Position numbers and translations under genes: made by a program
Notes under the pieces: generated by a model
Told to the model about the DNA's origin: nothing
The model's input: only the letters and a program-made list of their open reading frames with translations
Databases searched by the model: none
Part shown: piece by piece, positions 8,048 through 16,256 of the stretch
How positions within the stretch are numbered: position 1 is the stretch's first letter
Layout: each line of letters starts with the position of its first letter
DNA from: Firmicutes bacterium UBA1065
GTDB taxonomy: Bacteria > Bacillota > Clostridia > Tissierellales > Sedimentibacteraceae
Direction: 5' to 3'
NCBI GenBank assembly: GCA_002316225.1
Contig: DCDC01000047.1
Span: 1-19,214 of the forward strand
DNA length: 19,214 nucleotides

Positions 8048-8935
8048 ATGAGAGAGTTTGCAGATTATATATCGGATGCCTTTGTTCATTGCGCTATGAT
8101 TAATCGTGATGGCAAATTCGATATTAAGGCTATTTATGCCAATAAGCAGATAGAAAAAATCACCAATAAGACAATGGACCAAATAATCGGAAAATATATG
8201 ACTGAAGTATTCCCGGAACTTACCGATTCAATTTTTGACTGGCCTAAAATATTGTGTGAAGCTGCGATGACAAGTGAACATACGGTCATTGAGCAATATG
8301 TGAATGCCTTTGAGAAATTCGTCAAATTCAATATTTTTGGTTTTAAGGATGATACATTTTATATTACAATACATGACTTAACCCACAAAAGAGAAGTAAG
8401 AAGATTGATTCTTGAAAAGGACAGGCAGATTGAGCATTTGGAAAAAGAACTGAAGTCAAGGGCAAGCATTGAGCCCCTTACCAATTTGTACAATTTCCAG
8501 TTTATAACCGACTGCATAAGGCACAGCATCCAAAGCTATAAGGAAGAAGGGACTGCCTTTTGTATCTTCTTGTTGGATATAGACGATTTTACGGAGTTCA
8601 ACCTAAAATACGGCATGGATACGGGAGATTTGGTATTACAGGATATTGCCGCCTTACTCAGTTTGGCCGCAAGAAAAATAGATGTTGTAGGCAGGTACGG
8701 AAATGACAGGTTCATTATGATATTGAATAATGTTGAGCTTGATATAGCGAAAATAATTGTTGAAAAAGTAAAAACCGAAATTAACAAGTACGACCTGAAC
8801 ATAAGCAAAAAGAACATCCAGGTGAGCGGTGCCCTTGTGGAATACAGGGGAGAAAAGCTGGAAGTATTCATTGAAAAGGGTGAAGACCTGCTGAAAAAGG
8901 CTCAGGCTATGGGAAAAGGAATAATATTGTCATAA
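8048..8935 (+). CDS. PAS domain protein with degenerate GGDEF domain (GNDRF), I-site retained
   Basis: A 295-residue soluble signalling protein. Residues 1-115 form a PAS-like sensor (IYANKQIEKITN, EVFPEL, ITIHDLTHKREV), 112-138 a charged probable coiled-coil linker, and 140-295 a GGDEF domain (PLTNLYNFQF, FLLDIDDFTEFNLKYG, and VGRYGNDRF at 214-222). Active diguanylate cyclases carry GG(D/E)EF; here the motif is G218-N-D-R-F222, with the second Gly replaced by Asn and the Glu by Arg, so c-di-GMP synthesis is unlikely. Exactly five residues upstream lies R209-K-I-D212, the RxxD inhibitory site that binds c-di-GMP. Degenerate GGDEF domains with this site, such as PopA, act as c-di-GMP receptors; that role is inferred here. 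The ATG at 8048 has AAAGGGGGG upstream and is preferred over the ATG at 8018, which overlaps recX. Confidence 0.88.
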   Translation: MREFADYISDAFVHCAMINRDGKFDIKAIYANKQIEKITNKTMDQIIGKYMTEVFPELTDSIFDWPKILCEAAMTSEHTVIEQYVNAFEKFVKFNIFGFKDDTFYITIHDLTHKREVRRLILEKDRQIEHLEKELKSRASIEPLTNLYNFQFITDCIRHSIQSYKEEGTAFCIFLLDIDDFTEFNLKYGMDTGDLVLQDIAALLSLAARKIDVVGRYGNDRFIMILNNVELDIAKIIVEKVKTEINKYDLNISKKNIQVSGALVEYRGEKLEVFIEKGEDLLKKAQAMGKGIILS

Positions 8936-8954
8936 GGGAGCTAAGGCTCCCTTT
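8934..8954 (+). terminator. Short bidirectional hairpin shared by two convergent genes
   Basis: AAGGGAGC (8934-8941) pairs with GCTCCCTT (8946-8953) around a 4-base TAAG loop. The stem overlaps the stop codons of both the PAS-GGDEF gene (8933-8935) and the minus-strand protease (8953-8955). T tracts on either side are short, so termination may be modest. Confidence 0.6.
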
Positions 8955-10119
8955 AGTGTGAAAAAATACGTTTCATGTTTAATACTCCTGCTCCTTGCTC
9001 ATAGGAGGATGCCTTGATTTTAGAACAAGAATTAAGGAGAATTCTTTTGATGTCAAAATGGGTATAGTTGGGGTTTTCATTCAAAAGCAAAGCGGCGGCA
9101 CCGGATATCATGGGTGCTGACATGGATGTTCCGCTCAGTGTGGTGTAACCGCTTAAATTTCTGTTGGATAAGGACATTATGTCGACTCCCGGTGCTATCA
9201 AATCAGGCTTGCGGATCCTGTCCAGGGTGGGGCCCCGGCTGGAAAATTCAGCGATTGTTTTCGAATAAGGTCCTCCCCTGTCATTCAAAGACCCGACAGA
9301 AATAACATACCTGCCAGTGGCAGGAGATAAAATAGTATTGTGCATGGGCCCCGAGTTGCCTACGGCCGCAACTACTATGAAACCTTCTTCGATTGCCCGG
9401 TTTGCTGCCTTAACTAATGGGTCCCTCCTTTCCTTATATTGAGCGATCGCACCAAGGGAAAAGTTGATAATTTTTGTTTTATAAACCTCCTTGCTTTCAA
9501 TAATCCATTGAACTGTCGATAAAATATCTGAAGTGTTTCCATTTCCGTTTTCATCCAGGACCTTAATTGATAATATGTTGGCTTCCGGTGCTATTCCTTT
9601 GTATTTTCCCTTCGATGAATAACCGCTTCCGGCAAGTATGCCGGCACAATGGGTGCCGTGGCCGTTATCATCGTATATTTTTGTGCGGTTGTTGACAAAA
9701 TCCTTGAAGCCGACTATCCTGTTCGAAGGATAAATCAGGTCAGCATGGGGAGCGATGCCTGTATCAATAATTGCAACTGTGACCCCTTTGCCCGTGTACA
9801 TTGTATTTAGGGAGTAATCGGCTCCTATTGTTTTTCTCGCTTCATCCATTACCGCAAATACTTTTGAATCATAGGATATGAAATCCACATCCGGATCGGC
9901 TGTTAACCTAAGGATTGATTCAATGTTCATCTCACAGGCGCAGCCGTTTATAATGGGAAGAGTGTGCTTGTATTTATCGGATAATGAAATGATTTGTCCC
10001 TCCTTCAGTTTCCTGTCGGACTTATATGTGACAATAACGGGCATGGCACTGGAGCTGCTTGATGATAGCCGCCCTTTTATAACGGGACATACTTTATTTA
10101 AATCTATATTATTTTTCAT
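8953..10119 (-). CDS. S8 family serine peptidase, AprX-like intracellular subtilase
   Basis: A subtilisin-type endopeptidase of 388 residues. The catalytic triad is complete: Asp119 in AIIDTG, His154 in NGHGTHCAG and Ser332 in SGTSMSAP, with the oxyanion-hole Asn255 in VGNSG. The catalytic domain (about 108-388) closely follows Bacillus AprX in phrases such as TGKGVTVAIIDTGI, YDDNGHGTHCAG and FSSRGPT. An N-terminal region (about 25-90) may be an inhibitor-like prosegment. I see no signal peptide or membrane segment, which argues for a cytoplasmic enzyme. A Ser run lies at 19-24. The ATG at 10119 is preferred to the GTG at 10128: AGGTG (10126-10130) lies 6 bases before it and would overlap the GTG. 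It is divergent from walR and convergent with the PAS-GGDEF gene. The physiological substrate is unknown. Confidence 0.93.
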   Translation of the reverse strand: MKNNIDLNKVCPVIKGRLSSSSSSAMPVIVTYKSDRKLKEGQIISLSDKYKHTLPIINGCACEMNIESILRLTADPDVDFISYDSKVFAVMDEARKTIGADYSLNTMYTGKGVTVAIIDTGIAPHADLIYPSNRIVGFKDFVNNRTKIYDDNGHGTHCAGILAGSGYSSKGKYKGIAPEANILSIKVLDENGNGNTSDILSTVQWIIESKEVYKTKIINFSLGAIAQYKERRDPLVKAANRAIEEGFIVVAAVGNSGPMHNTILSPATGRYVISVGSLNDRGGPYSKTIAEFSSRGPTLDRIRKPDLIAPGVDIMSLSNRNLSGYTTLSGTSMSAPMISGAAALLLNENPNYTHFDIKRILLNSCSKIKASSYEQGAGVLNMKRIFSH

Positions 10120-10164
10120 TATATTCACCTACCTAAATTAATTTATGCTTATAAATAAAGATGG

Positions 10165-10192
10165 TGTTCATTTTTGAAAAACATGTTATAAT
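10165..10192 (+). promoter_or_regulatory. Candidate extended -10 promoter for the walR operon
   Basis: A consensus TATAAT (10187-10192) is preceded by TG one base upstream (10184-10185), the extended -10 form. The best -35 is a poor TGTTCA (10165-10170) with a 16-base spacer, which an extended -10 can offset. The transcript would start near 10199, about 37 bases before walR. Confidence 0.6.
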
Positions 10193-10235
10193 ATCCATAA
10201 ATAAAGTTTAAAAGCAATGAAACAGGGGTGATTTG

Positions 10236-10919
10236 ATGCCTAAGATTTTAGTAGTTGATGACGAAAGACCTATAGCGGAAATAATTAAATATAATCTTCA
10301 AAAAGAAGGTTTTGAAGTCCAGACTGCCTATGACGGCGAGGAAGCCGTAAAGGCAGTGCATCAATTTAAGCCGGAATTGATAATACTTGACATCATGCTT
10401 CCTAAGAAAAGCGGATTTGATGTGTTGAAGGAAATACGCATGGAATACATGATGCCCGTAATCATGCTGACTGCAAAAGAAGAAGAAAATGACAAGGTTA
10501 CCGGGCTTGAGCTGGGAGCAGATGATTATATAACCAAGCCTTTCAGCAACAAGGAATTGATAGCCAGAGTTAAAGCCAATTTGAGAAGGGTTCAGCTTTC
10601 AAAGGTGGAAGAAGAAATGAAAGCCAAGATTATTTCTGTAGGAAACCTTACTATAGACATGAACACTTACGAAGTGAGCAGAAATGGTCAAATTATAGAT
10701 CTTACAAACAGGGAATTTGATCTATTAAAATACTTGTTTCAAAATGCAGACAGGGTATTTAACAGGGAACACCTCCTTAAGGAAGTGTGGGGCTACGAAT
10801 TCGGTGATTTAAGAACAGTCGATGTAACAGTGAGAAGGCTGAGAGAAAAAATTGAAACGGAAGATGAAAAATATATAATCACTAAGCGAGGAACGGGATA
10901 TTATTTTAAAAGCAAATAG
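10236..10919 (+). CDS. walR: WalR, OmpR-family response regulator of cell-wall homeostasis
   Basis: WalR (YycF) is the DNA-binding output of the WalRK system, essential in many Firmicutes, which controls autolysins and other wall genes. The 227-residue protein has a receiver domain (1-118) with D8-D9, phosphoacceptor D52 in LILDIMLP-like context, T79 and K101, and an OmpR/PhoB winged-helix domain (about 130-227) with LTNREFDLLKYL, VWGYEFGDLRTVDVTVRRLREKIE and TKRGTGYYF. The start of the protein (ILVVDDERPIAEIIKYNLQKEGFEV) and its phrase GADDYITKPFSNKELIARVKANLRR match WalR more closely than PhoP or other paralogues, and the following walK, yycH and yycI settle the identity. The ATG at 10236 has AGGGGTG (10224-10230) in front; a TTG directly upstream is not preferred. 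It heads the seven-gene run. Confidence 0.95.
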   Translation: MPKILVVDDERPIAEIIKYNLQKEGFEVQTAYDGEEAVKAVHQFKPELIILDIMLPKKSGFDVLKEIRMEYMMPVIMLTAKEEENDKVTGLELGADDYITKPFSNKELIARVKANLRRVQLSKVEEEMKAKIISVGNLTIDMNTYEVSRNGQIIDLTNREFDLLKYLFQNADRVFNREHLLKEVWGYEFGDLRTVDVTVRRLREKIETEDEKYIITKRGTGYYFKSK

Positions 10920-10941
10920 AAGAATATCCCTGGGAGAGGGT

Positions 10942-12723
10942 ATGTTTAGAAGTATCAGGTGGAAATTTATCTTAATTTATTTTTTGTTGGTATTTCTTTC
11001 TATGTCCATTGTGGGCATTTATATTGTCAACCAGCTTGAAAAGATTCAGCTTGACATGAATATTAAAAACATGGAGGCTCGAATTCGTTCTATCATTGAT
11101 TCCTACAGCTCATTAAAGTCCGGTGTATGGGATGAAAACATTGAAGAAATACAAAAAAGCATCAGCAGTGTCCAGGTAGGATACAACGAAAACATATATG
11201 TGATATTAAACGACAACAACAGGACCATAATTGCAGGCAGCGTGGAAGAATCCATCGGCCTGAGCGCTTTTAACTACAATAAAATAAATAATTATATACT
11301 GACGAAATCCATGGATGGAACCACCCACCACATTGCTCCGGCAGAACAGTTTGAAGATACGGAGAATAAAAGGTTCTATTACCATATGTCTTACCCGGTT
11401 CAGACTGATGGTACCATCAGAGGATATATTTATTTAATCAATAATATTGATTACATCTATGATACGGTTAATGAATCAATGCAGATAATGACCCAGGCTA
11501 CCATAATTGCACTGACTATTACGGTGTTTTTGGGCTTGCTGCTTTCAACCAGCATAACAGGGCCCATCAAGGAGCTCACTTTGAAGGCAAGGCAAATGTC
11601 CTTGGGTGATTTCGACCAGAAGGTATCTGTAAAATCTGATGATGAGATAGGTCAGTTGGGTAACATGTTTAATTTCCTCATTGACCAGCTGAAGAGGTCA
11701 ATGTCAAGCCTTCAGCAGGAAAAAAACAAGATGGAAACCACCTTAACCTATATGGCGGACGGAGTCCTGACCGTGGACTTGTCAGGCAATATCATACATG
11801 CAAATCCCGTAGCAAAAAATCTCTTATCCATCAAGAACACCGACGAAAAATTTGACGATGTAATAGTTAACCTGACAGATACCATATCCGTTGAATATAT
11901 CAAGTCCAAGGATTATCACGGCACTGATCTGGCCGAGAAAAATGGAGAAACTTACAACATAGATTACGCACCTTTCATGAATAATAAAAATGAAGTAGGG
12001 GGCGTGATTCTTGTGTTCAAAAATATAACCGAGCAGCACAGAATCGACAGGCTGCAAAAAGAATTTGTAGCAAATGTATCCCATGAATTAAAAACACCCA
12101 TAACTACCATAAAGAGCTATGCGGAAACTCTCCTGGACGGTGCCCTGGAAGAAAAGGAAACCGCCGAAGAGTTTTTAAATGTCATAAATTCTGAAAGCGA
12201 CAGGATGTCAAGGCTTGTAACCGATTTGCTGCTTCTTTCAAGAATGGACTATGAGCAGACAAATTGGCATAAAGAAAGAATTAATCTGCAAGACATGGTT
12301 AATATAGCTGTGAAAAAACTACAAATGCAGGCTAAAGAAAAAAATATCAGCATACATGTAAACATTCCGGATAATATAGATATTTTGTTTGACAGGGACG
12401 GGTTTGAGCAAATAATATTGAACATTGCAGGCAATGCCGTCAAGTATACCCCTGAAAACGGAAATATCTGGATAGAAGCCAAAACCACCAAAAAGGATGT
12501 TATAGTGAGCATTAAGGATGACGGGTTCGGTATCCCCAAGGAAGACCAGGATAGAATCTTTGACAGATTTTACCGGGTGGAAAAAGCAAGGGCCAGAGGT
12601 TTGGGAGGCACCGGCCTGGGACTGTCCATCGCCAAACAGATTGCCGAAGCTCACAACTCTACAATTACCGTTAAGAGTCAAATAAACAAAGGAACTGAAA
12701 TGATTATTACCATACCCCGATAA
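10942..12723 (+). CDS. walK: WalK, membrane sensor histidine kinase of the WalRK system
   Basis: WalK (YycG) senses the envelope and phosphorylates WalR. The 593-residue protein has the full WalK plan: transmembrane helix 1 (about 8-30), an extracytoplasmic sensor domain (31-182), transmembrane helix 2 (about 184-205), HAMP (206-258), PAS (about 262-365), HisKA with phosphoacceptor His381 in FVANVSHELKTP, and HATPase_c with the N box Asn498 in NIAGNAVKYTPE, G1 DDGFGIP (526-532), the F box FDRFYRV (540-546) and G2 GGTGLGLS (555-562). Length and order agree with Bacillus WalK (about 610 residues). The ATG at 10942 has GGGAG at 10932-10936. It lies 22 bases after walR and 9 bases before yycH. 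All catalytic residues are present. Confidence 0.95.
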   Translation: MFRSIRWKFILIYFLLVFLSMSIVGIYIVNQLEKIQLDMNIKNMEARIRSIIDSYSSLKSGVWDENIEEIQKSISSVQVGYNENIYVILNDNNRTIIAGSVEESIGLSAFNYNKINNYILTKSMDGTTHHIAPAEQFEDTENKRFYYHMSYPVQTDGTIRGYIYLINNIDYIYDTVNESMQIMTQATIIALTITVFLGLLLSTSITGPIKELTLKARQMSLGDFDQKVSVKSDDEIGQLGNMFNFLIDQLKRSMSSLQQEKNKMETTLTYMADGVLTVDLSGNIIHANPVAKNLLSIKNTDEKFDDVIVNLTDTISVEYIKSKDYHGTDLAEKNGETYNIDYAPFMNNKNEVGGVILVFKNITEQHRIDRLQKEFVANVSHELKTPITTIKSYAETLLDGALEEKETAEEFLNVINSESDRMSRLVTDLLLLSRMDYEQTNWHKERINLQDMVNIAVKKLQMQAKEKNISIHVNIPDNIDILFDRDGFEQIILNIAGNAVKYTPENGNIWIEAKTTKKDVIVSIKDDGFGIPKEDQDRIFDRFYRVEKARARGLGGTGLGLSIAKQIAEAHNSTITVKSQINKGTEMIITIPR

Positions 12724-12732
12724 AGAGGCCTT

Positions 12733-14115
12733 ATGTTGAAAGTTAAAATAAAAAACATATTATTGTTTGTCATGATACTCATATGCTTGTATTTAAGCAG
12801 CAATGTATGGCTGAGGCTTCCTGAGTTTTTAAGCCCTGACGCATATGAGGACGATGACCTTGAAGAAACCGAAGCGGACATATGGAAAATATTGAGACCT
12901 GTAAAGGCAGTAATTAAATATGGCGACAATTACACCGTTTTGTATTCAGACAAAGCAGGTTTGTGGCAGGAAGCAGTAAAGGTGTTAAATGATGCTTTTA
13001 ATGCCCCAAGCGGTGCTCTTGCGGAAACGGCGGCCTTTCCTGCCGAATATTTGAAGTTTGATTTCAATACAAATATTCCGGTCGAAATCTTTACTACCCA
13101 TATGGAGACGGAAAATGACAGCATTAATGAAACCGTAAAAAATGTTAAGAATGTCATCATTGATTTAAAAAACAACAATACCATATATATATACAACGGC
13201 GAAAACAACATAAGAATCAGCAATGAGCAAATCAATACCAAAAGATTGACGGATCTGGTTGCCTCAATTGATTTTCAAACCAAGACAAAATACTCTATCG
13301 GCGAAAAAATAGGGGATGAAACGATCCAGGTGCCGGTACCCCTTGAGGAGACAGCCCTTAATCCTGTTTTTGTCCAGTCAGAGCTTGATGTGTTTGATAC
13401 GGACAGGATTAATGAAATAGCTAAGAATTATTTTAAAAAAGACTATGATTATGTAAGAAAATCCGTTGAAGTAAGCGGAAACTTAGTATATGTGTACAGA
13501 ACCGAAAAGATACTGAAAATTAACGAGGACGGCCTTTTGGACTTTTATGATGCGTCCATTGAGCCGGAAGGCAGGTCAGATGTTTACAAAAGCTTCGTGG
13601 CAGCCGTGAATTTTACCGAAAAATTCCTTGGTTTTCCGGAGAACGGCTATCTGAGCCGGGTGGAAAATATTATCCTTGAAGGAAATGAAGGCTACAGGTT
13701 TACTTTTTCTTACAGCTTGCTGGAAAGGCCCATACTCTTCAGCAAGGTAAGAGAAAATTCCGCCCTTCAGATAGATGTTGCCGGAAATCATGTTATTTCG
13801 TATAAAAGATTCATAAGAAATATTGATGATGCGCAAATGAATAAAATGGCCGAGATAGAGGTTCTCCCGGCAATGAAAGTAATAAGTGACAATCTTGACA
13901 CCCGGTCAGGTGAGGGAAATAACGGTGAAGAGCCGGTCCGCCTCAAGCCCATAAAGCCGGAAATGATTAAAGAAATAAACAATATTTATCTTGGTTATTT
14001 TGATTTGTCCAGAGTTTCAAAGGAGCAGGTTTTAAGGGTGGTATGGGTGATAGAGACAAATGATAAAACATTTATATTCAATGCCATATCGGGAGCCTTA
14101 ATTGAAGAGTGGTAA
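12733..14115 (+). CDS. yycH: YycH, membrane-anchored regulator of WalK
   Basis: YycH and YycI contact WalK through their transmembrane helices and outer domains; they restrain the kinase in Bacillus and activate it in Staphylococcus. This 460-residue protein has one N-terminal transmembrane helix (about 8-27, IKNILLFVMILICLYLSS) with a positively charged cytoplasmic start, and a large extracytoplasmic alpha/beta region, the topology and length of YycH (455 residues in B. subtilis). Sequence conservation in this family is low, so the assignment rests on position between walK and yycI, topology, length and the opening SSNVWLRLP. The ATG at 12733 has AAAGAGG at 12722-12728; the TTG codon immediately after it is a less likely start. 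No enzymatic motif is seen. Confidence 0.88.
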   Translation: MLKVKIKNILLFVMILICLYLSSNVWLRLPEFLSPDAYEDDDLEETEADIWKILRPVKAVIKYGDNYTVLYSDKAGLWQEAVKVLNDAFNAPSGALAETAAFPAEYLKFDFNTNIPVEIFTTHMETENDSINETVKNVKNVIIDLKNNNTIYIYNGENNIRISNEQINTKRLTDLVASIDFQTKTKYSIGEKIGDETIQVPVPLEETALNPVFVQSELDVFDTDRINEIAKNYFKKDYDYVRKSVEVSGNLVYVYRTEKILKINEDGLLDFYDASIEPEGRSDVYKSFVAAVNFTEKFLGFPENGYLSRVENIILEGNEGYRFTFSYSLLERPILFSKVRENSALQIDVAGNHVISYKRFIRNIDDAQMNKMAEIEVLPAMKVISDNLDTRSGEGNNGEEPVRLKPIKPEMIKEINNIYLGYFDLSRVSKEQVLRVVWVIETNDKTFIFNAISGALIEEW

Positions 14116-14127
14116 CAGGAGTATCAT

Positions 14128-14955
14128 ATGGATTGGAATAAAACAAGCACCATTTTAATAACAGCCTTTATAATTTTAAATGTTTTTCTTTTTGTGTCTT
14201 CCAAGGACATATTAAATGCCAACTACGGTCCTGAGAATGACCCGGAATTTGCCCAAGAGGTGGAAAACCTCCTGACAGTACAAAACATAACAATAAATAC
14301 TCAAATTCCTGATGAAACCTATGTGCTGCCCGTTTTGGAAACAGAGTATGAAATAATCAATATAGATTCAAAGCTCCTGCAAAACTTTTTGAATGAAAAG
14401 ATCGAGCCCCTTGAAGATGTGTACAAATACACTAACTCCAAAGGTGAAAGCCTGGAAATCAAAGACGGCAAAAAACTGATACTCATCTTGCGAAATAAGG
14501 TCAATGAAAAATTTGACAGGGAAGATATAAGAGAAGAAATAAACAGATTTTTGGAGCAAAAAAACATTGATGCCGGCGGATATGTTGAAAACTTAGTGCA
14601 TATTTCGGAAAATGAAGCAATTTACAGGTATACCTTAAGATACAATGACTATCCCCTGGACAATTCTTATATGAATTTTTTTGCCGATAATCAAGGAATT
14701 TACAAATTTGAAATGCAGAGGATAATTTCGGTATCTGAAATCACCGAAAAGGTACGTACCATAAAGGCAATTGAAGCATTGCCTCGAATTTTAACCTATC
14801 CCGAGATTAAAAACAAGGAAATTACAAAAATTGAAATGACATATTATAGTGTTGAAGATGAAAATTGGCACAATATTGAAAGAATAAATTCAGATCCCAC
14901 TTGGAAAGTTATTTTTAGCGATGGTACACAGGTACATCTGCCGGGAATTGATTAA
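14128..14955 (+). CDS. yycI: YycI, membrane-anchored regulator of WalK
   Basis: The partner of YycH in control of WalK. The 275-residue product begins MDWNKTSTILI, matching the conserved MDW(N/S)(R/K)TK opening of YycI, and has a single N-terminal transmembrane helix (about 8-24) followed by an extracytoplasmic domain of two related alpha/beta units. B. subtilis YycI is about 280 residues. AGGAG lies about 8 bases before the ATG at 14128, and the gene starts 12 bases after the yycH stop. In Bacillus the next genes are yycJ (a metallo-beta-lactamase-fold exonuclease) and htrA; here they are missing and murA follows after 24 bases. Confidence 0.92.
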   Translation: MDWNKTSTILITAFIILNVFLFVSSKDILNANYGPENDPEFAQEVENLLTVQNITINTQIPDETYVLPVLETEYEIINIDSKLLQNFLNEKIEPLEDVYKYTNSKGESLEIKDGKKLILILRNKVNEKFDREDIREEINRFLEQKNIDAGGYVENLVHISENEAIYRYTLRYNDYPLDNSYMNFFADNQGIYKFEMQRIISVSEITEKVRTIKAIEALPRILTYPEIKNKEITKIEMTYYSVEDENWHNIERINSDPTWKVIFSDGTQVHLPGID

Positions 14956-14979
14956 AAAATATGAACTGAGAGGAATATT

Positions 14980-16239
14980 ATGTCAAAATTTATTATTGAA
15001 GGCGGCGTAAGGCTTAAAGGAAAAGTAAACATAGGAGGATTTAAGAATGCAGCTGTAGCAATTATTCCGGCTACCATACTATGTCCCGGAAAGTGCATTT
15101 TAGGAAACATACCCAAAATACGGGATGTCAATGTATTCTTGGAAATATTGAGAGAATTAGGGGCAGATGCCGATTATTTGGACAATAGCTCCATTTATGT
15201 GGATGCAACTAATATAAAGTCTTGTTATTTGGAAAACGGCTTGTCAAAGAAAATGCGAGCATCTTATTATGTGCTTGGAGCCGGTCTGGGAAGATTCAAA
15301 AGGGCTTCCACCCTGATGCCCGGCGGTTGTGATATAGGCGAAAGGCCTATTGACCAGCATATTAAGGGGTTCGAGGCCTTGGGGGCAAAGGTGGAAATTA
15401 CACCTGAAGGAAGAATAAACGTACAGGCCGAAAAACTTACGGGAGCAAGAATTTATCTTGACGTTGTAAGTGTCGGAGCCACCATAAACATTATGCTGGC
15501 GGCAGTTTACGCCGAAGGCAGGACAATTATAGAAAATGCTGCAAAGGAGCCTCATATTGTTGATACCGCCAACTTCTTAAACGCAATGGGGGCGGATATA
15601 AAGGGGGCAGGAACGGATGTAATACGCATAAACGGCGTAAAGGAATTAAAAGGCTGCACCTATAAGGTAATACCCGACCAAATCGAAGCCGGCACCTACA
15701 TGATAGCTGCCGCTGCCACAAAAGGAGACATAATCATAGATGATATAATTCCTAAACATATGGAGCCCATCACAGCCAAGCTCAAGGAAATGGGCATGGG
15801 TATAGAAGAATACGGAGATTCCATGAGGGTCTATCATTATCAGGAATTGGTTCCGGTTAACATAAAAACTCTTCCCTATCCGGGATTTCCAACCGATTTG
15901 CAGCAGCCAATGACCGTTCTTTTATCCTCCCTGCCCGGTGAAAGCACCGTTGTTGAAGGGGTATCCGAGGATAGGTTCAGGTATGTGGAAGAGTTGAAAA
16001 AAATGGGTGCCTGTATAGAATTCACAAAGAGGCAGGCTAAGATAAAGGGTACCGATAAATTAAAGGGAACAGTGGTACAAGCTACCGACTTAAGGGCCGG
16101 AGCTGCCTTGATTATAGCAGGCCTCATTGCTGAAGGACTGACTGAAATCACAAATATACAGCATATTGACAGGGGCTATGAGCATATCGAAAACAAATTC
16201 ATGAATTTAGGGGCAAAAATTAAAAGGGTTGAAGATTGA
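14980..16239 (+). CDS. murA: UDP-N-acetylglucosamine 1-carboxyvinyltransferase (MurA)
   Basis: MurA transfers enolpyruvate from phosphoenolpyruvate to UDP-GlcNAc, the first committed step of peptidoglycan synthesis, in the cytoplasm. The 419-residue product matches the E. coli length. Key residues are in place: K22-N23 in GGFKNAAV, C117 in PGGCDIG (the Cys attacked by fosfomycin, E. coli C115), R122, D306 in FPTDLQQP (E. coli D305), EDRFRYVEELKKMGA around 330-344, and R398 in HIDRGYEHIE (E. coli R397). The Cys means the enzyme is expected to be fosfomycin-sensitive at this site. The ATG at 14980 has GAGAGGA upstream. Many Firmicutes carry two murA paralogues; which one this is cannot be told without the rest of the genome. 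It lies in the wal run with no visible promoter of its own. Confidence 0.97.
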   Translation: MSKFIIEGGVRLKGKVNIGGFKNAAVAIIPATILCPGKCILGNIPKIRDVNVFLEILRELGADADYLDNSSIYVDATNIKSCYLENGLSKKMRASYYVLGAGLGRFKRASTLMPGGCDIGERPIDQHIKGFEALGAKVEITPEGRINVQAEKLTGARIYLDVVSVGATINIMLAAVYAEGRTIIENAAKEPHIVDTANFLNAMGADIKGAGTDVIRINGVKELKGCTYKVIPDQIEAGTYMIAAAATKGDIIIDDIIPKHMEPITAKLKEMGMGIEEYGDSMRVYHYQELVPVNIKTLPYPGFPTDLQQPMTVLLSSLPGESTVVEGVSEDRFRYVEELKKMGACIEFTKRQAKIKGTDKLKGTVVQATDLRAGAALIIAGLIAEGLTEITNIQHIDRGYEHIENKFMNLGAKIKRVED

Positions 16240-16256
16240 ACGAAGGAGGAAGGAAA

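Noticed and set aside
10141..10235. A WalR binding box (two TGTWAH repeats 5 bases apart) at the walR promoter
   Set aside because: A single TGTTAT occurs at 10184, overlapping the -10, but no second copy lies at the required distance on either side.
12249..12681. Minus-strand open frames opposite the walK kinase domain
   Set aside because: They mirror the conserved HATPase coding region, show no family features, and have no promoter or ribosome binding context that I can see.
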